From NCBI GenBank assembly GCA_030770545.1, contig CM061099.1, forward strand, positions 15,755,001 through 15,819,000: DNA of 64,000 nt, written 5' to 3'. Below the pieces are notes generated by a model. It was given only the letters and a program-made list of their open reading frames with translations, made no database searches and was not told the origin of the DNA. Origin of the DNA: Macropodus opercularis (lineage: Eukaryota; Chordata; Actinopteri; Anabantiformes; Osphronemidae). Positions within the stretch are counted from its first letter, which is position 1, and every line of letters begins with the position of its first letter. Made by a program: the position numbers and the translations under genes. Shown piece after piece: positions 1 through 11,259 of this stretch.

Positions 1-1277
1 GTGCTGTGTTTACTGCAGGTCGTTTTAAATGAAGCCTCTTTGCTAACAAAACGTCCTTTAGATGAAGTGGTGATGTGTGTTATTTCTGCATTTAAGGATT
101 TGCATTTTTCTTCTGCAGTTTTAGTCAAAGATCCTTCCTCAAATAGACTAATCTAATCAGTTACTAAGCCAAATTTCTGGTGCACCTGGAAATAAACAAT
201 CACAGTAGTTTAGCATATGTAAAAAAACAACATTGTGTCACTAAAATATGCATCAACAAAAAGTACTACCTCTCCATTCTTCCACTGCATTCTTACTGAA
301 TTTAAAAATAAAGATAGTTATTATTATGATATTTATATAATATTTGTTATGTAGTTATCCTGGAACCATGTGTCTCTCTGGTTTTGCTGCTTTTACCTAG
401 GTGAAGATTTGGATATGTATCATAATAGACCGTAATAGAGTTCATCTCTACTTTCACGTTCAGATTCAGCACATTCAGATTTTCAAAAACAGTCTCAGTA
501 TTGAGAGACTTCCCTATGGCCACTGACCTTTTATACTGAAGCATGACAAGCGTGTGGGCCTTTTGTACATGAAAATACATCCCCCTCCCTGAGAACACGT
601 ACAACGTTAATAAGAACGAATATGTGTGGGCGTCTGACTGACTGAGAGTAATAATATATTACATAAAAAACACGTAGTCTAGTCGTTTTCCGGTGTCTTG
701 TAACACTGGTCTAAATTTCAAACGGCCTGTCGGTGCGTTTTGGTTAAATGTTTGTCACTTCTGTGGAATGGAGGATTTGCATACCCGCTTATTACCATTA
801 CGCTGTCAAAGTGGGAACGCTGCCCGTACAAAGAGGCTGTTATACCTGAGGAGGGCAGGACAATAACATCAGCCATCACGAGCTGTGATCAGTCAACTGA
901 GCTGAACTGATGAAGGGAGAATTACAAAAACTCTTACGAACCACACTTTATTTTACATGCAACTCTATAACATTGTACAATCAGTTATGCAAACTCAAAA
1001 TAGATACACAAAACTAAAATCACATTTTGCAAAAAGAGGCACAGATATAGCCGTCACATTATATTCATGCTTGTATTTACAGTTGAAATAATTCCCTTTA
1101 CACAAGTGTTTACATGTGCAGCATTTTCACAGACGGAGTTGAACTGACTTCAAACGAGCTTTTGATTTTCTTTAGTTTATTGTTTATTCCTTCTTCTGAA
1201 ATGGAATACAAGAAACACATCTGTACAGATTCACACAAATGAATGACAAACTGAATGAAGCCAGCTGAGTTGTTATT
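1..1277. other. gata1 3' flank and 3' UTR
   Basis: No coding sequence is supported here. On the minus strand, AATAAA-type poly(A) signals follow the gata1 stop: two at 1176-1188 (seen as TTTATT on the plus strand) and one at 947-952. The gata1 3' UTR therefore probably ends between about 1.17 and 0.93 kb. The 85-codon minus-strand ORF at 347-604 has no recognisable domain and is treated as chance. The rest is AT-rich unique DNA. Confidence 0.5.
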
Positions 1278-3015
1278 TCACACCAGTGTGGGCACCATGC
1301 CAGTGTTGAGGTGGTGTGTGTAGGGTAAGGAAGCAGAGGGGTGCAGAGGGGAAGGTGTGGAGAGGAGGTGCGGAGCGTGACTGTAGGTCAGGAGCGTCCC
1401 GGGGCCGAAGGAGAAGGCTCCACCGTTGTTGTCCAGGGACAGTGGCTCAGTCACCTCCGAGTACTGCTCCAACATGGCTGCCTTCTTGCTCTTCTTGTTC
1501 TTGCTGGAAACCTTCCTGTTCCGCGTCTGAATGCCGTCCTTCTTCATGGTAAGAGGCCGGTTCACCTGGGAAATTTGGATTTGTGGATTTTAAAATACAC
1601 ATCTTGGCATTTCGAGCCTCTCAGCCCTTCGGGTCATTTAAGAACACGACGTGGCCCATAACTCACGTTGTGGAGTTTGAAGTAGAGCCCGCAGGCGTTG
1701 CACACGGGCTCTCCGTTGGCGTTGCGTCTCCACAGCGTCGTTGTGCTCGTGTGACAGTTGGCGCACAGCGTACCCGCTCGCTTGCTGACAATCTAAACAC
1801 AGCAGAGGAAATCATTTGTAAATTGCTCTGCCAGTGAAAGGCCTTATTTGAATAATGCGCTGCGCAGCGAGTCGTACCAGTCTCTTCTTGGGACGGATCA
1901 GGGGTCTGTTCTGTCCGTTCATCTTGTGGTACAGTCCGCAGGCGTTGCACAGGTAGTGGCCTGTACCGTCCCGGCGCCACAGAGGGGTAGCCGTGGCTCC
2001 ACAGTTAACACATTCTCTGGCCTCTGAGCAAAAGAAAGAGTAACGCAATTACAAAATGCTGTATAAATGCTACTTAATAGGGTTGCAATGTTCCAAATTG
2101 TTGTTAATTAAGGTTCATTTCAGTTTAGAAACTGATCTGGACTCTTATCTTCTGACCATGTGATCAATCAAGATCTGCTAAATAGTGAAATTAGATCACT
2201 GTCCTGTGTATCTCAGGCTTTTTCTCACCTGGAGTGGATATTCTCATCTTATTGCGGAGCTTAGGGGAGTACGAGGGGCTGATCCAGGCCCCGGGGCTGG
2301 AGTAGAGTGATGCGGAGCTGTACTCCTGCGGGCCAGTCATGTACGAGCTGTAGGGGCTCAACATGTGTGGGTGGGAGTGAGACGATGGCGTGTACATGCT
2401 CCCAGAAGCAGGAGTCAGGTTTAGAAAGCTGCCGCTGGCCCCCGCACCCCCCAGCGGGCTCAGGCGCTCGGCCTTCAGGGCTTCCTGAAGCTGAGGGCTC
2501 GCCGTAGCCTCTCTGCCCGGGGACGCGTACCCGTCTCTGGAGGTGTTGAACGAGGAGGTGGTATAGAGGGAAGTCGGGGCGTGCGAGTGAAAGTGGCTCT
2601 TGGTCAGAGGGCTGCCGCTCCAGGTGGAGGCCGGGGGGTTGTAGTTTGAGCTCATGGAGTGGCTCGCTGTGCCGTCCAGCAGCTGGAGGTTACTGAGGAG
2701 GTGGGGTGAGGTGAACATGGGTCGAACTGCAGAAAGACCAACAGAGGAAACCAAGTCAGATCATAGTTCAGAGCGTGGACATGGAACGGAAAAGCAGCGA
2801 GTGGCACCGTGTCTGTAGGCGGACGGCGTTCGGCTGTGGCTTGGACTGGAGAAGAAAGAGGGCAGGCCGGCGTAGTCTGCGTCTTGGCCGGAGAAGAAGG
2901 CCTCGCCCTCGTCTCCTGGAGGCAACAGGCTGGGTTCAGACGGGAAACTGGCCAGAGGGTCTGGGCCGAGCAGAGCTGGAGACACCCAGTGGGACTGTTC
3001 TGATGAATCCTCCAT
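1278..3015 (-). CDS. gata1: GATA-binding transcription factor 1 (erythroid GATA factor)
   Basis: This is the master regulator of erythroid and thrombocyte genes, a nuclear protein that binds WGATAR sites. Coding exons on the minus strand are 3015-2808, 2726-2229, 2023-1878, 1792-1667 and 1565-1278, giving 1266 nt or 421 aa. The start is MEDSSEQSH, 21 nt inside an exon whose acceptor lies at 3037. Exons 1-2 encode the Ser/Pro-rich N-terminal activation region. The third coding exon carries the N-finger (CVNCG...LWRRDGTGHYLCNACG). The fourth carries the C-finger (CANCHTSTTTLWRRNANGEPVCNACGLY, split here by description). The last begins VNRPLTMKKDGIQTRNRK, the basic tail that contacts DNA. Both Cys4 fingers are complete. 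The donor at 2808/2807 was chosen because it restores the YRH-VRPMF reading typical of the family. Assignment to GATA1 rather than GATA2/3 rests on the start motif, the length and the synteny with hcfc1 and opsins. Confidence 0.93.
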
Positions 3016-3036
3016 GCTGACGGGAAAATACTCAAC

Positions 3037-4431
3037 CTGTAGAGAGAAAATGTTGTGGAAGTAAGAAACGCACACGCTTGACTTTTCCTGTCAAATTCAT
3101 TGTCGCCTGATAATGAACCGAATTGTTCACATCGAAAAACAAAGGCTCGGTCTAGAAAAAGCTGTGTGATTTACTGGAGCTTTGATTGATGCAGATACTT
3201 TATCACCACACTGTTCACAAACAACCAGTGCAACTCGAAGTTATCAGGGACAAGATCTCTTGACAGCAGGCTTCTTCAAACTTCCTTTTCTAGGATCCTC
3301 ATTTGACTGTGGCTGAAAGTAAAGACTAAAAATACGCACGTCTATAAATGCAGAGATGCACAGTGACCAAACAGTTACCGAGTGGCCTTTTCTGTTATAG
3401 GTGTGCCCGTTACAAGAATGCAAATATAGAGAGTTACTGAGGAGATAAACAGCATCAAACTCCGGCCAAAATAAAAGTCCGAGCTTGTGTTCGAATCTGA
3501 CGTGTCAGCAGCAAACCTGCGTACAGTGTGGGCTGTTTTAATCAAGGAATCGATCTGATGATGTTTTTCCTTTTAATTCTTTTTTCACTTTTTTACAATT
3601 AATTAAATAGTCTGGAGCTTTCAGACCAGTGATGAGTTAATAAAGCCTAAAAAGCATCTTAAGTAGATGATCCTATTATATTGACCTATACCGAAACTAT
3701 GTCAGCACAGAATGTGTTCATTAACACACTAGGCCACTTTTGCTAGATACTGAATGTGTAGAGGGAAGAGAAGAGGAACGAGAAGAGGCAGATAGCGCCT
3801 GATAAAGTCTGAGAAAATCTGATAGACGACAATGTTAAAATGCTAAATATATCCAGCTCCACTGATACGATAGGACGCTAATCTCATCTAATTAATAGAA
3901 ATCTGTTAGACAAGAAATATTACACATGTAAAAATGCAGCAAAGCGAGACGCCACATTCCAGAAAGAAATGAAGGAACCATGAAAATGTATTAAACCAGG
4001 CGGCGTTAGTCGCATTTAGTTAGATTTGAAATTGCTTTTTAAATCTAAGGTTCAGTCCCTTATCATGGTTATTTGACTGGTTTATTTTTTTTCTTAGGTC
4101 AATACACTTGAAGTTCAAACAGAAACGGTCCCAACATATAACATAATGGATTCAACAGGTATTAGACTACAAATTTATTAAGCAGTCGTGCCCCTGTCCA
4201 GCTGGTCTGGTTTTATGTTTTAGAAATCAAATTATAAGATAAAATGTAATTTTTAAAAATTAATTTTAAGGACAGCGTCTCCGTCGCCCCAAAATGATGC
4301 CTTCGCCCACGTCTGTGGCCTAAGGTGATGTTAAACCCTCACTAGTGCAAGTTGGCCGAAAAACACATTAATAGGCCAAGAGTTTCTTTCCACAAGACCG
4401 ACAGGAGACAAAGAGCCGAGGGGTCACCTAC
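3037..4431 (-). other. gata1 first intron with GATA-motif cluster
   Basis: The interval runs from a good donor (CCCCTCAG/GTAGGT, exon end 4432) to the acceptor at 3037. It holds no credible coding sequence. Three GATA motifs sit within 35 bp at 3791, 3801 and 3821, with another near 3866. Mammalian Gata1 carries a GATA-rich enhancer in its first intron, so a regulatory role is possible but inferred. Confidence 0.4.
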
Positions 4432-4570
4432 CTGAGGGGACGTCACTGATGAGCGAGTTGAGCAGCAGGACACGGCGACTCTGTCTAACCCAGCGACAAG
4501 AACAACTCCTCCAACCACCAGCAAAGTTTAGGGCTAAGAGACAAGGCCGTGGGAGGGGTTGGGGACAATT
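4432..4570 (-). promoter_or_regulatory. putative gata1 non-coding exon 1 and CACCC-box promoter
   Basis: A donor at 4431-4430 (GTAGGT) could join a short untranslated exon to the acceptor at 3037, just upstream of the gata1 start codon. Directly upstream, at 4548-4564, the minus strand reads CCCAACCCCTCCC, a CACCC/KLF-type box. Known fish and mammalian gata1 promoters use CACCC and GATA elements. The transcription start itself cannot be seen in the sequence. Confidence 0.35.
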
Positions 4571-4652
4571 TTTTTTTTTTTTCAAGACACACCTCCAAAC
4601 AGAAATAAATTGAGTAAGAGCATTTGGGTCATGTCCGTATTTTAATTCAAAA

Positions 4653-5144
4653 TTAAACCGTAATTGAAAACTCTGTTAGATTTTTGTCTGGTGGTTGGTT
4701 ATCAGCTGAATCAGGTGCAACAGGCGACGGCGTCAGCTTTAAATCCTGGTTCCTGTGGGCTTCTTTATGGCAGTAGTATCGATAACGTGTTTGTATCTTG
4801 GATGATTTCCGCAGAGGACGCTCCACATATAAAAAGCATATCAGCACCAAACCAAAGGCCACTATCACATAGCTGGAAAAAGCAGAGTCTCTAAGTTCTG
4901 GGGTTATTGCTTTGTTATTTGTAGGATCGTAGGACAGGAATGGACCGAAAAGCAACACGAACGGCCAGGAATGGTCACAGATGGCTGCTTTTTTGTCTGT
5001 TAAATGAAATGTGCATACAACCCCTGATAAGACTGAGCCCACATGGAAAAGAGTTCGACAGACATTTGAACAAAGCAAATATAAAATGCAAAGGCTCAAT
5101 TTCTTTGTGGTCCAGCATAGTTTAGAATGTGAACAGTGATGCAA
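4653..5144 (-). CDS. possible small membrane protein, unidentified
   Basis: This intact 163-codon ORF lies just upstream of the gata1 promoter on the same strand. I do not recognise it. It contains up to three hydrophobic stretches, the clearest being YVIVAFGLVLICFLYVE, followed by a basic stretch (RPLRKSSKIQTRYRYY) and a polar, Pro-rich tail ending EFSITV. Internal sequences resembling splice acceptors (before codons for GVVCTF and for YVIVAF) suggest it might instead be the last exon or exons of a longer gene, or a relic of one. No upstream partner exon was found. It could also be a chance ORF, although its composition looks coding-like. Confidence 0.3.
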   Translation of the reverse strand: MHHCSHSKLCWTTKKLSLCILYLLCSNVCRTLFHVGSVLSGVVCTFHLTDKKAAICDHSWPFVLLFGPFLSYDPTNNKAITPELRDSAFSSYVIVAFGLVLICFLYVERPLRKSSKIQTRYRYYCHKEAHRNQDLKLTPSPVAPDSADNQPPDKNLTEFSITV

Positions 5145-6068
5145 ATAGGGAGACGAGCTGCAATCATGGGGGAGAGATATGGTCCAGACACAGTCTTGTT
5201 GTGCACAAGCCCGTCACTGTGTCTTTCATTTGATAGTCAAAGTAGCTCCCCAACTTTCCTCTCTCTTTGTTCATTTACAGTTTTCAGGGAAACCAGGTGA
5301 GGAAAACAGTTAGGAAAAATTGAGGCCTTTTTAAATTTGCAACACTGGGTTTTTTTTTTCTTGCCATTTAAGAACCTGCCACAGTTGAGCGTAAATGATA
5401 TCCTCATAAGGTAATGTCAGCCTGATAAACCGCATCAGTTAGGACAGATGCAAATCGACCTATACGTAGGTCATGCTAACTGTAGCACACATGCTAATTG
5501 ACTCGTCTATTTCCTTTAACCTGTCACTCCTACAGTTACACTGCATTAACTCGTTTCACTGGGTCGACGAAAACAAATGCACAGTGTTCAAGGCTGCAGG
5601 TCAGAAAGCTCCATACCCGATGTTTTAAGTTAAGGATGCAGAAATCACTTAAACAAATCCGTCTCATATACGTCTGGTTCTATGTATTTCATTTTCTCTC
5701 ATAGTCATGTGTCACGTTTGATATTAAAGCGTGTGGTTTATAGCCTGCACATACATGTAAAGTTAGACTTTGTGTTTTTCTGCATGAGTTTGCTAATCGA
5801 TAAAGTGACAACCATGAGCTGCAACCTGCCTCTCACCCGTTGGATGCTGGGACCCTGAGGAGGGTGAGTGGAAATCCCTATAAATGATTTAATTACTGCT
5901 AATTTGATCAGTTTTCTTCTCTTTCTGAACATTCTTTTTTTTTGCGTTTGTCTCTATGCCACAATAAATGGAAATTCAGCAACAACACGCCACTGAGGCT
6001 AATATTTAGTGAAAGAGGTCTCACTCTTTTAGCAGAGGAGTGAGATGAGGTCTCTGTGGCAGTGAACA

Positions 6069-6133
6069 CAGCTGGGCAGGGACGCTGCCGCCGCTGAGTG
6101 AGTGGGCTGCTCTGCCCTGATAAGGAGTTATCA
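6069..6133. promoter_or_regulatory. inverted double GATA motif with nearby E-box
   Basis: TGATAAGGAGTTATCA at 6118-6133 is two WGATAR sites in inverted orientation separated by 4 bp. A CAGCTG E-box lies about 45 bp away at 6069. Double GATA motifs are known upstream activators of gata1 in fish and mouse. This one is about 1.6 kb upstream of the putative gata1 first exon. The function is inferred. Confidence 0.5.
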
Positions 6134-6527
6134 AGATGAGAGGAGGAGGCCAGGAATTACAAGGCAGCCGCTCGCTGTCATGCAGACATACACTCAGAGC
6201 TTATAGGACATTGCAGCATGTCCGTGGTTGTGCCATGCCCCCCACGAGCCTGTGTAAACACAAGGACAGACAGACTGACACGCACCGCGCCTGTGTGGTG
6301 AAAGTATCGTGACAGAAAACGGTTCGATCGGGCTGTGGAATGTCTCATTGGGCAGTTGGATGGTTGTGTGGGCTCTGTTGTAGCCGGGTGACGAATGGTG
6401 TTGTGTGTCGCCAGCAGACTTTGGGGAAAGCTTTGTAATTCCCAAGAAGCAGGCTTCTGGGTAGGCGGTGGTCTTATCTCTGCTAAGCAGGGCTGTAGTG
6501 ACATGCCCAGGAGAGCTCGTCTGTCTG

Positions 6528-6627
6528 TGTGTGTGTGTGTGTGTGACTCAGAGAGTGATATGAAAAAATAAACATTACTATTATAAACAACATAAACTAT
6601 TATTATTATTATTATTATTATTATTAT
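6528..6627. repeat. GT and TAT microsatellites
   Basis: A short GT dinucleotide run (about 6528-6543) and a TAT trinucleotide run (about 6599-6627) are simple repeats with no coding role. Confidence 0.85.
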
Positions 6628-7426
6628 GTAACTGTTCTAATCTCTTAACATCCAGTTTTTTTGGCTTTGAGATGTTCATATATTACCACAGAATGACGTG
6701 GTGAACAGTAATTGTTACACTTTAATATGTATTTGTATATTCTGGTATTTATCACTTGAAATGAAAACTACTTAATGAATTGTATAAAAACAATTAACCT
6801 GTCGAGAGAGAAAAAAATCAGGGAGCAAAATGTGAGAAATCGAATTTCTTGAATGCCTGGTTTTGTTTTGTTTATATTAAATGTTGAATATATTTAACAT
6901 TTGTAATTGCTGGACATCTCTAACGTGTTAATAACACGTCAACGCTTAGCTGAAGAGCAGGTTTTAAAATACAGCGACACACGCACAAATTCATGGATAA
7001 AGGTGCATCACCTGAAGCCTGTGTTGCCTCCTAGTGGCAGGTTCTGAAAGTGTTCATAATCCTTGTCATCTGCTTTCACGCCCGATCATTATTTTATTGT
7101 GAAGATAAAACTGAGTGAATAAGTTCACTCCACTGTGATTAAAAATGCATTTAGACATAATATTTTACACTCGCAGTTTCAAGCGCTATATCTTTTTTAC
7201 AGTGTATTTCAGATTTCACTTTTTTATTTGAATTCAGCTGTTCATCATCTAAAATATTTTTTACTTTTTTTTGCGGGCAAGTGCGTTTGACATTCTTTCG
7301 TGGGCCTGGTGAAGTACATATAACGATACCCTGACATGTGTGGGAGCGCAACACAGGAAAAGGGGAAATTACGAGGAGCACCTGAATGCAGCCGCAGCAG
7401 ACGCACCGGTGCGGATTACCAGAAAA

Positions 7427-7710
7427 ATGAGCGAAGGAGAAGCTGCTGTTACCTTGAAAATAATCCTCATAGGAAACTCGGGGTAAGTCAACCAGCTTCT
7501 GTTTACGCTGTTATTTGATTTTCCAATAATGTTGCGTGACAACTGTTTCACTTTCATTTCAGTGATTCCGATGCGTTTAAATCCTACTGAACGCTCTCAG
7601 TAAAAAGTAGACGTTTTAACGTCATTAGTCGTACAGAGAGGAATTGTTTGTATGGGTTTGTTTAATAGGAGATGGATTTGAGAGAGTTGTGCTTTTATCC
7701 CACAAACGTG

Positions 7711-7756
<46 letters not shown>

Positions 7757-8961
7757 ACTCAGGGTGGGAAAATCCTCCTTCATGAACAGATATGTGAATC
7801 ACCGCTTCACCAACATGTACCGGGCAACAATAGGGACAGATTTCTTTGCCAAAACGCTCACTGTAGATGGGACTTCAGTCAACCTGCAGGTAACTTATCG
7901 GTCCTCTCCAGCCACAGACAAACGCAAACCACCATCCATGTTCCCGCACAGAGTTTCTGAGCTGATGGGGATTTGACTCCTCTGCTCTGTTCTCCTCTGT
8001 CTCACAGATCTGGGACACAGCGGGTACAGAGAGGTTCCAGTCCCTGGGAACCCCTCTGTACAGAGGCGCCCACTGCTGCATGCTGGTATTTGATGTCACA
8101 TCCAAGGCCAGTTTCGTGGCACTGGGGGGCTGGAAGAACGAGTTCTTGGTTCAAGGCGAGCCCGAGGACCCGTCTCACTTCCCTTTTATTGTCTTGGGCA
8201 ACAAGACTGACCTGGCTAACCGAGAGGTTAGTGGAAAAAGCTGTCAAACACCCTTTAACCAGTTGTTTCTAGACTGATGGAACTATTATAACATTTTAAC
8301 ACATCACGTGTAATGATAGAATGATGGATCATGCAATAAAATATACCCGTGTCAAATGTTTAGGATTCAGTCACACAGGTGGTGGGATACTTTCTACTTG
8401 GAGAGACTGATAAGGCTTTTAAATGTTTTGCAACTCATCCAAGACACTCTGCACTTAGATAGGAGAGTGTGAAATGTTTGGAGTGAAGGTAATAATTAAC
8501 TCGAACAGCTGAAAGAATATTAGAAGCTTGCACACCTACAGTATATGGAGTAACTGAAGTAGAGACTTTTTTTGCATATAGTGTTATGATCCCACTACAG
8601 TCCTGTATACAACACAGCTATTTCTTGTCACGTCTTTGATTTCAGGTGTCTGGTAGAATGGCCCTGCAGTGGTGTGAGGATATCAGAGCAGAATACTTTG
8701 AAGGAAGTGCCAAAGACGACGTCGACGTGGAAAAAACCTTCCTGAGAGCAGCCCAGATCGCTTTACAGCAGGTGACTCGGTTCGCTCTAAAGAGAAGAAA
8801 CGACAGGAGCATTCTTATGTTTAACATGTTTATTTTATTTTTTTTGATGATAAAAGATACATTACTCCCTACAGTACAAAAAACACACATTGGAAAATAC
8901 AGGACATTTCCAGATAACCTGCAAACAGCCGAGAGAAACTCACAACACCTGTGAGTGCTGA
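7427..8961 (+). CDS. Rab7-like small GTPase
   Basis: This is a Rab-family GTPase, presumably acting in late endosomal or lysosomal membrane traffic as Rab7 does. Exons are 7427-7482, 7763-7889, 8008-8226, 8646-8771 and 8914-8961 (576 nt, 191 aa). Visible motifs are the P-loop GNSGVGKSS, switch I ATIGTDFF, switch II WDTAGTERFQSLG, NKTD (G4), GSAKD (G5) and a C-terminal CECC, a dual-Cys prenylation signal. The best resemblance is to Rab7 (YRGA.CC.LVFDVT, NKxDL.NR.V, AxxWC). Two oddities stand out. The catalytic Gln of DTAGQER is Thr, and the hypervariable tail after the G domain is only about 15 residues, making the protein shorter than Rab7 (207 aa). The last exon was chosen because it stays in frame and ends in a prenylation motif. 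It converges on hcfc1. Confidence 0.85.
7709..7754 (+). repeat. GT microsatellite abutting a splice acceptor
   Basis: A GT dinucleotide run of about 45 bp ends only a few bases before the acceptor TTTACTCAG of rab exon 2 (exon start 7763), replacing most of the usual pyrimidine tract. Confidence 0.85.
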
Positions 8962-11259
8962 GCAGCACTCGTCCCAGCGTGGGAGGGAAAAAGTTCAGAG
9001 ACCTCGGCACCGCGGATGATGACCTATCTAACGAGGGTGCAAAAATAGTGACCCAGCAAAGGTACTGTGGAAGGAAAGGACACAATTGTATACCACATGG
9101 AGAGAGGAACAAACTCATTAAATGTTTTTTTTGTTGTTTTTTTTTTGAGAACCTTCAGCTTATGGTCTAACTTAAGGCATCACTACTAAAATACACTGCT
9201 TTTTGCATGCATGTCTAGTATTGTTCAACAGACACACCGACACGCACAAAATTATGAACGCATATGAAGAGAAAGCTCGTTTCTAGAAAGAAATCAGGAG
9301 GAACCACAGACGGAGACCAAGGCGCGAGCCGGAAAAAGGCTGGGAATGCTGAAACCTTGGCTCAGATTTTCCTTCTTGGCCATTACCATCACAACTGAAT
9401 CTGCCCGTAAAAAGTAGATATACACTCATGTCCAGTCAGAAACCTCCTCCCTTTAAAATTGGATTGTAATGAACCTAGCAGTGATTCAGACTCCTACAGT
9501 GAACCAGCTTGACAAAAGCAAATCAGAACAATCAGGGAGACTATATATATATTTGTGTATATATATTTGTTTCTTTTATAAGTAAAGACACAAAAGGCAA
9601 TCAAAAGATGACCAACATGTAAAAACAGTTTGTTACAGGTAATTATATAAAAGGCCAAGATGTTTTTTTTTTTGTTTGTTTTATTCTTGCTCTATGAACG
9701 AACTAATTTACAAGTGAGTACACTCCGGCTATGTAAGCTTTCTTCCCAAGACATCCTCATTCAAAGACATACGGGTTTACATGTCACAGTTAGCTTGCAC
9801 ACCATCTGTAGTCGGAAATACAGAGTCGTGAAAGAAAAAAAAATTAAAATTTATTAAATGGATTCACATACATCAATAGGATAGGGAAAATAGCTCTACT
9901 AATATAATTTGCCATTCTAAAAATTAAAGAAGAGGTGAGACACCACATTCATGAGCATAAAAAGCATAGGAAAACTGATGGGGATATTAAAGGGGACAGG
10001 TATGAAGAGATTGGATGTTATTTTCCTCATTCCATGTTTGGCAAACAAAACAACACAAGCATTGAATAGTAAACAAAGTAAAAACTCTCCTCTCCCTGGG
10101 TCCACTTCAAACTTCCTCCGACCTATAACCTCTGTGGTTCTACTTGGAACAAATACAAAAGTCATTCTCTCTCTTCCAATACCATCGGTTAACAAGAACA
10201 TACGACCAACTGAATGAAGATTGTTTAAAAATATAGTGGCAAGCTCAACATGGCCACCCAACTTCCCATGAACACAAACTATGGGGATGAACAACAGTTA
10301 AAAAAAGTGAATTTGTTTTTTAAAAATGCACACAACATACACATACACACAGGAGAGGAAAAAAAGCTTAAAAAATACAAAAATAAACTACACAAAAGAT
10401 CTTTTGCGACATTGCTTGCTAATTTTTTGGGAAGATTTTGAAAGATTTTTTTTCTGTGTGTGCTGCAAGTCTCAGTTCTAGCAAAGTCTGTCATTCAATC
10501 TCTACAAATCTCTTCCTTTGTCATTCATCTTTTTGTCCACTTCGAAGTGTCGGCCACCAGTCCTCATCTTGGGGTAAAAAGCGCACAGTGATGACATTAC
10601 CAGGAGACTGGAGTCCAGTATGATGACTGTACAGACTTGGTTCTCAATGAATGAATTTGTTTAGAGAAAAAAAAAAAGGAAAAAAATTATGTCCTCTTTC
10701 ATGGAGGACAAGTGCTTTATTTGTTTCCATACCAATTTTTCCTCTCATCTTAACTAATGCCTCCACAGCCTTTTCAACACTGTACATCATTTTATGTAGT
10801 CTCTCTCTACATCTCCCCAGGATTCACAAAACATAGAAAGAAAAAAAAGGTAACATTGCGCTCAGGCTGGCTCCCAGTTTGTGAAAGGTGTAAATGCTTC
10901 TCTATACTGCTCAACTACTGAAATAAGCCAAAAATAGATGTTAAAGGATGAAAGGGGATGTGACTGAAAAAGATAATGTGCTTCTAAGTTTGTGTTGTTC
11001 TAAAAATAGTACGACCAACATAACGAGGAGAAAAGAGGGTTTATCTACAGAAACATCTCTCAGATTTACTCTCATCTCTGCTCCATATGGTTGTTCTGCT
11101 TCCATTGTGGTCTTGATCTGAGACTTGAGGGTAGGATGAGATTAGGATGAGGAGGTGGGTGATGGTCACTCTTCCTCAGAAAAGAACAGCGAGTGGGTAG
11201 GGAAAAAAAGAAGAAGAAAAAAAAAAAGACAAAAGACTGGGAGGGGACTCTGGGCAACC
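8962..11259. other. convergent 3' UTR region of the Rab7-like gene and hcfc1
   Basis: There is no coding sequence with recognisable domains. The Rab7-like stop is at 8959-8961 and the hcfc1 stop is at 11262-11260, so the two genes converge and their 3' UTRs probably occupy this stretch. It has many A-rich tracts and a short TA run near 9541-9565. ORFs at 9951-10294 on both strands are low complexity and were rejected. Confidence 0.5.

Larger units (their letters stand above)
5145..7426. other. gata1-rab intergenic region
   Basis: No convincing gene was found. The region contains an inverted GATA pair at 6118-6133 (listed separately), a short GT run near 6528-6543 and a TTA/TAT trinucleotide run at about 6599-6627. 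The minus-strand ORFs near 6178-6504 have no domain and low-complexity translations. Confidence 0.5.

Noticed and set aside
347..604. 85-codon minus-strand ORF downstream of gata1
   Set aside because: No domain or typical composition; it lies beyond probable gata1 poly(A) signals.
6178..6504. Overlapping minus-strand ORFs between gata1 and the Rab7-like gene
   Set aside because: Low-complexity Ser/Thr/Pro/His translation, two competing frames and no splice partners.
8642..9118. 158-codon minus-strand ORF opposite the last rab exons
   Set aside because: Antisense shadow of conserved Rab coding sequence; it has no domain of its own.
9917..10294. 125-codon minus-strand ORF in the hcfc1 3' region
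   Set aside because: AT-rich sequence lying within the presumed 3' UTR, with no recognisable family.
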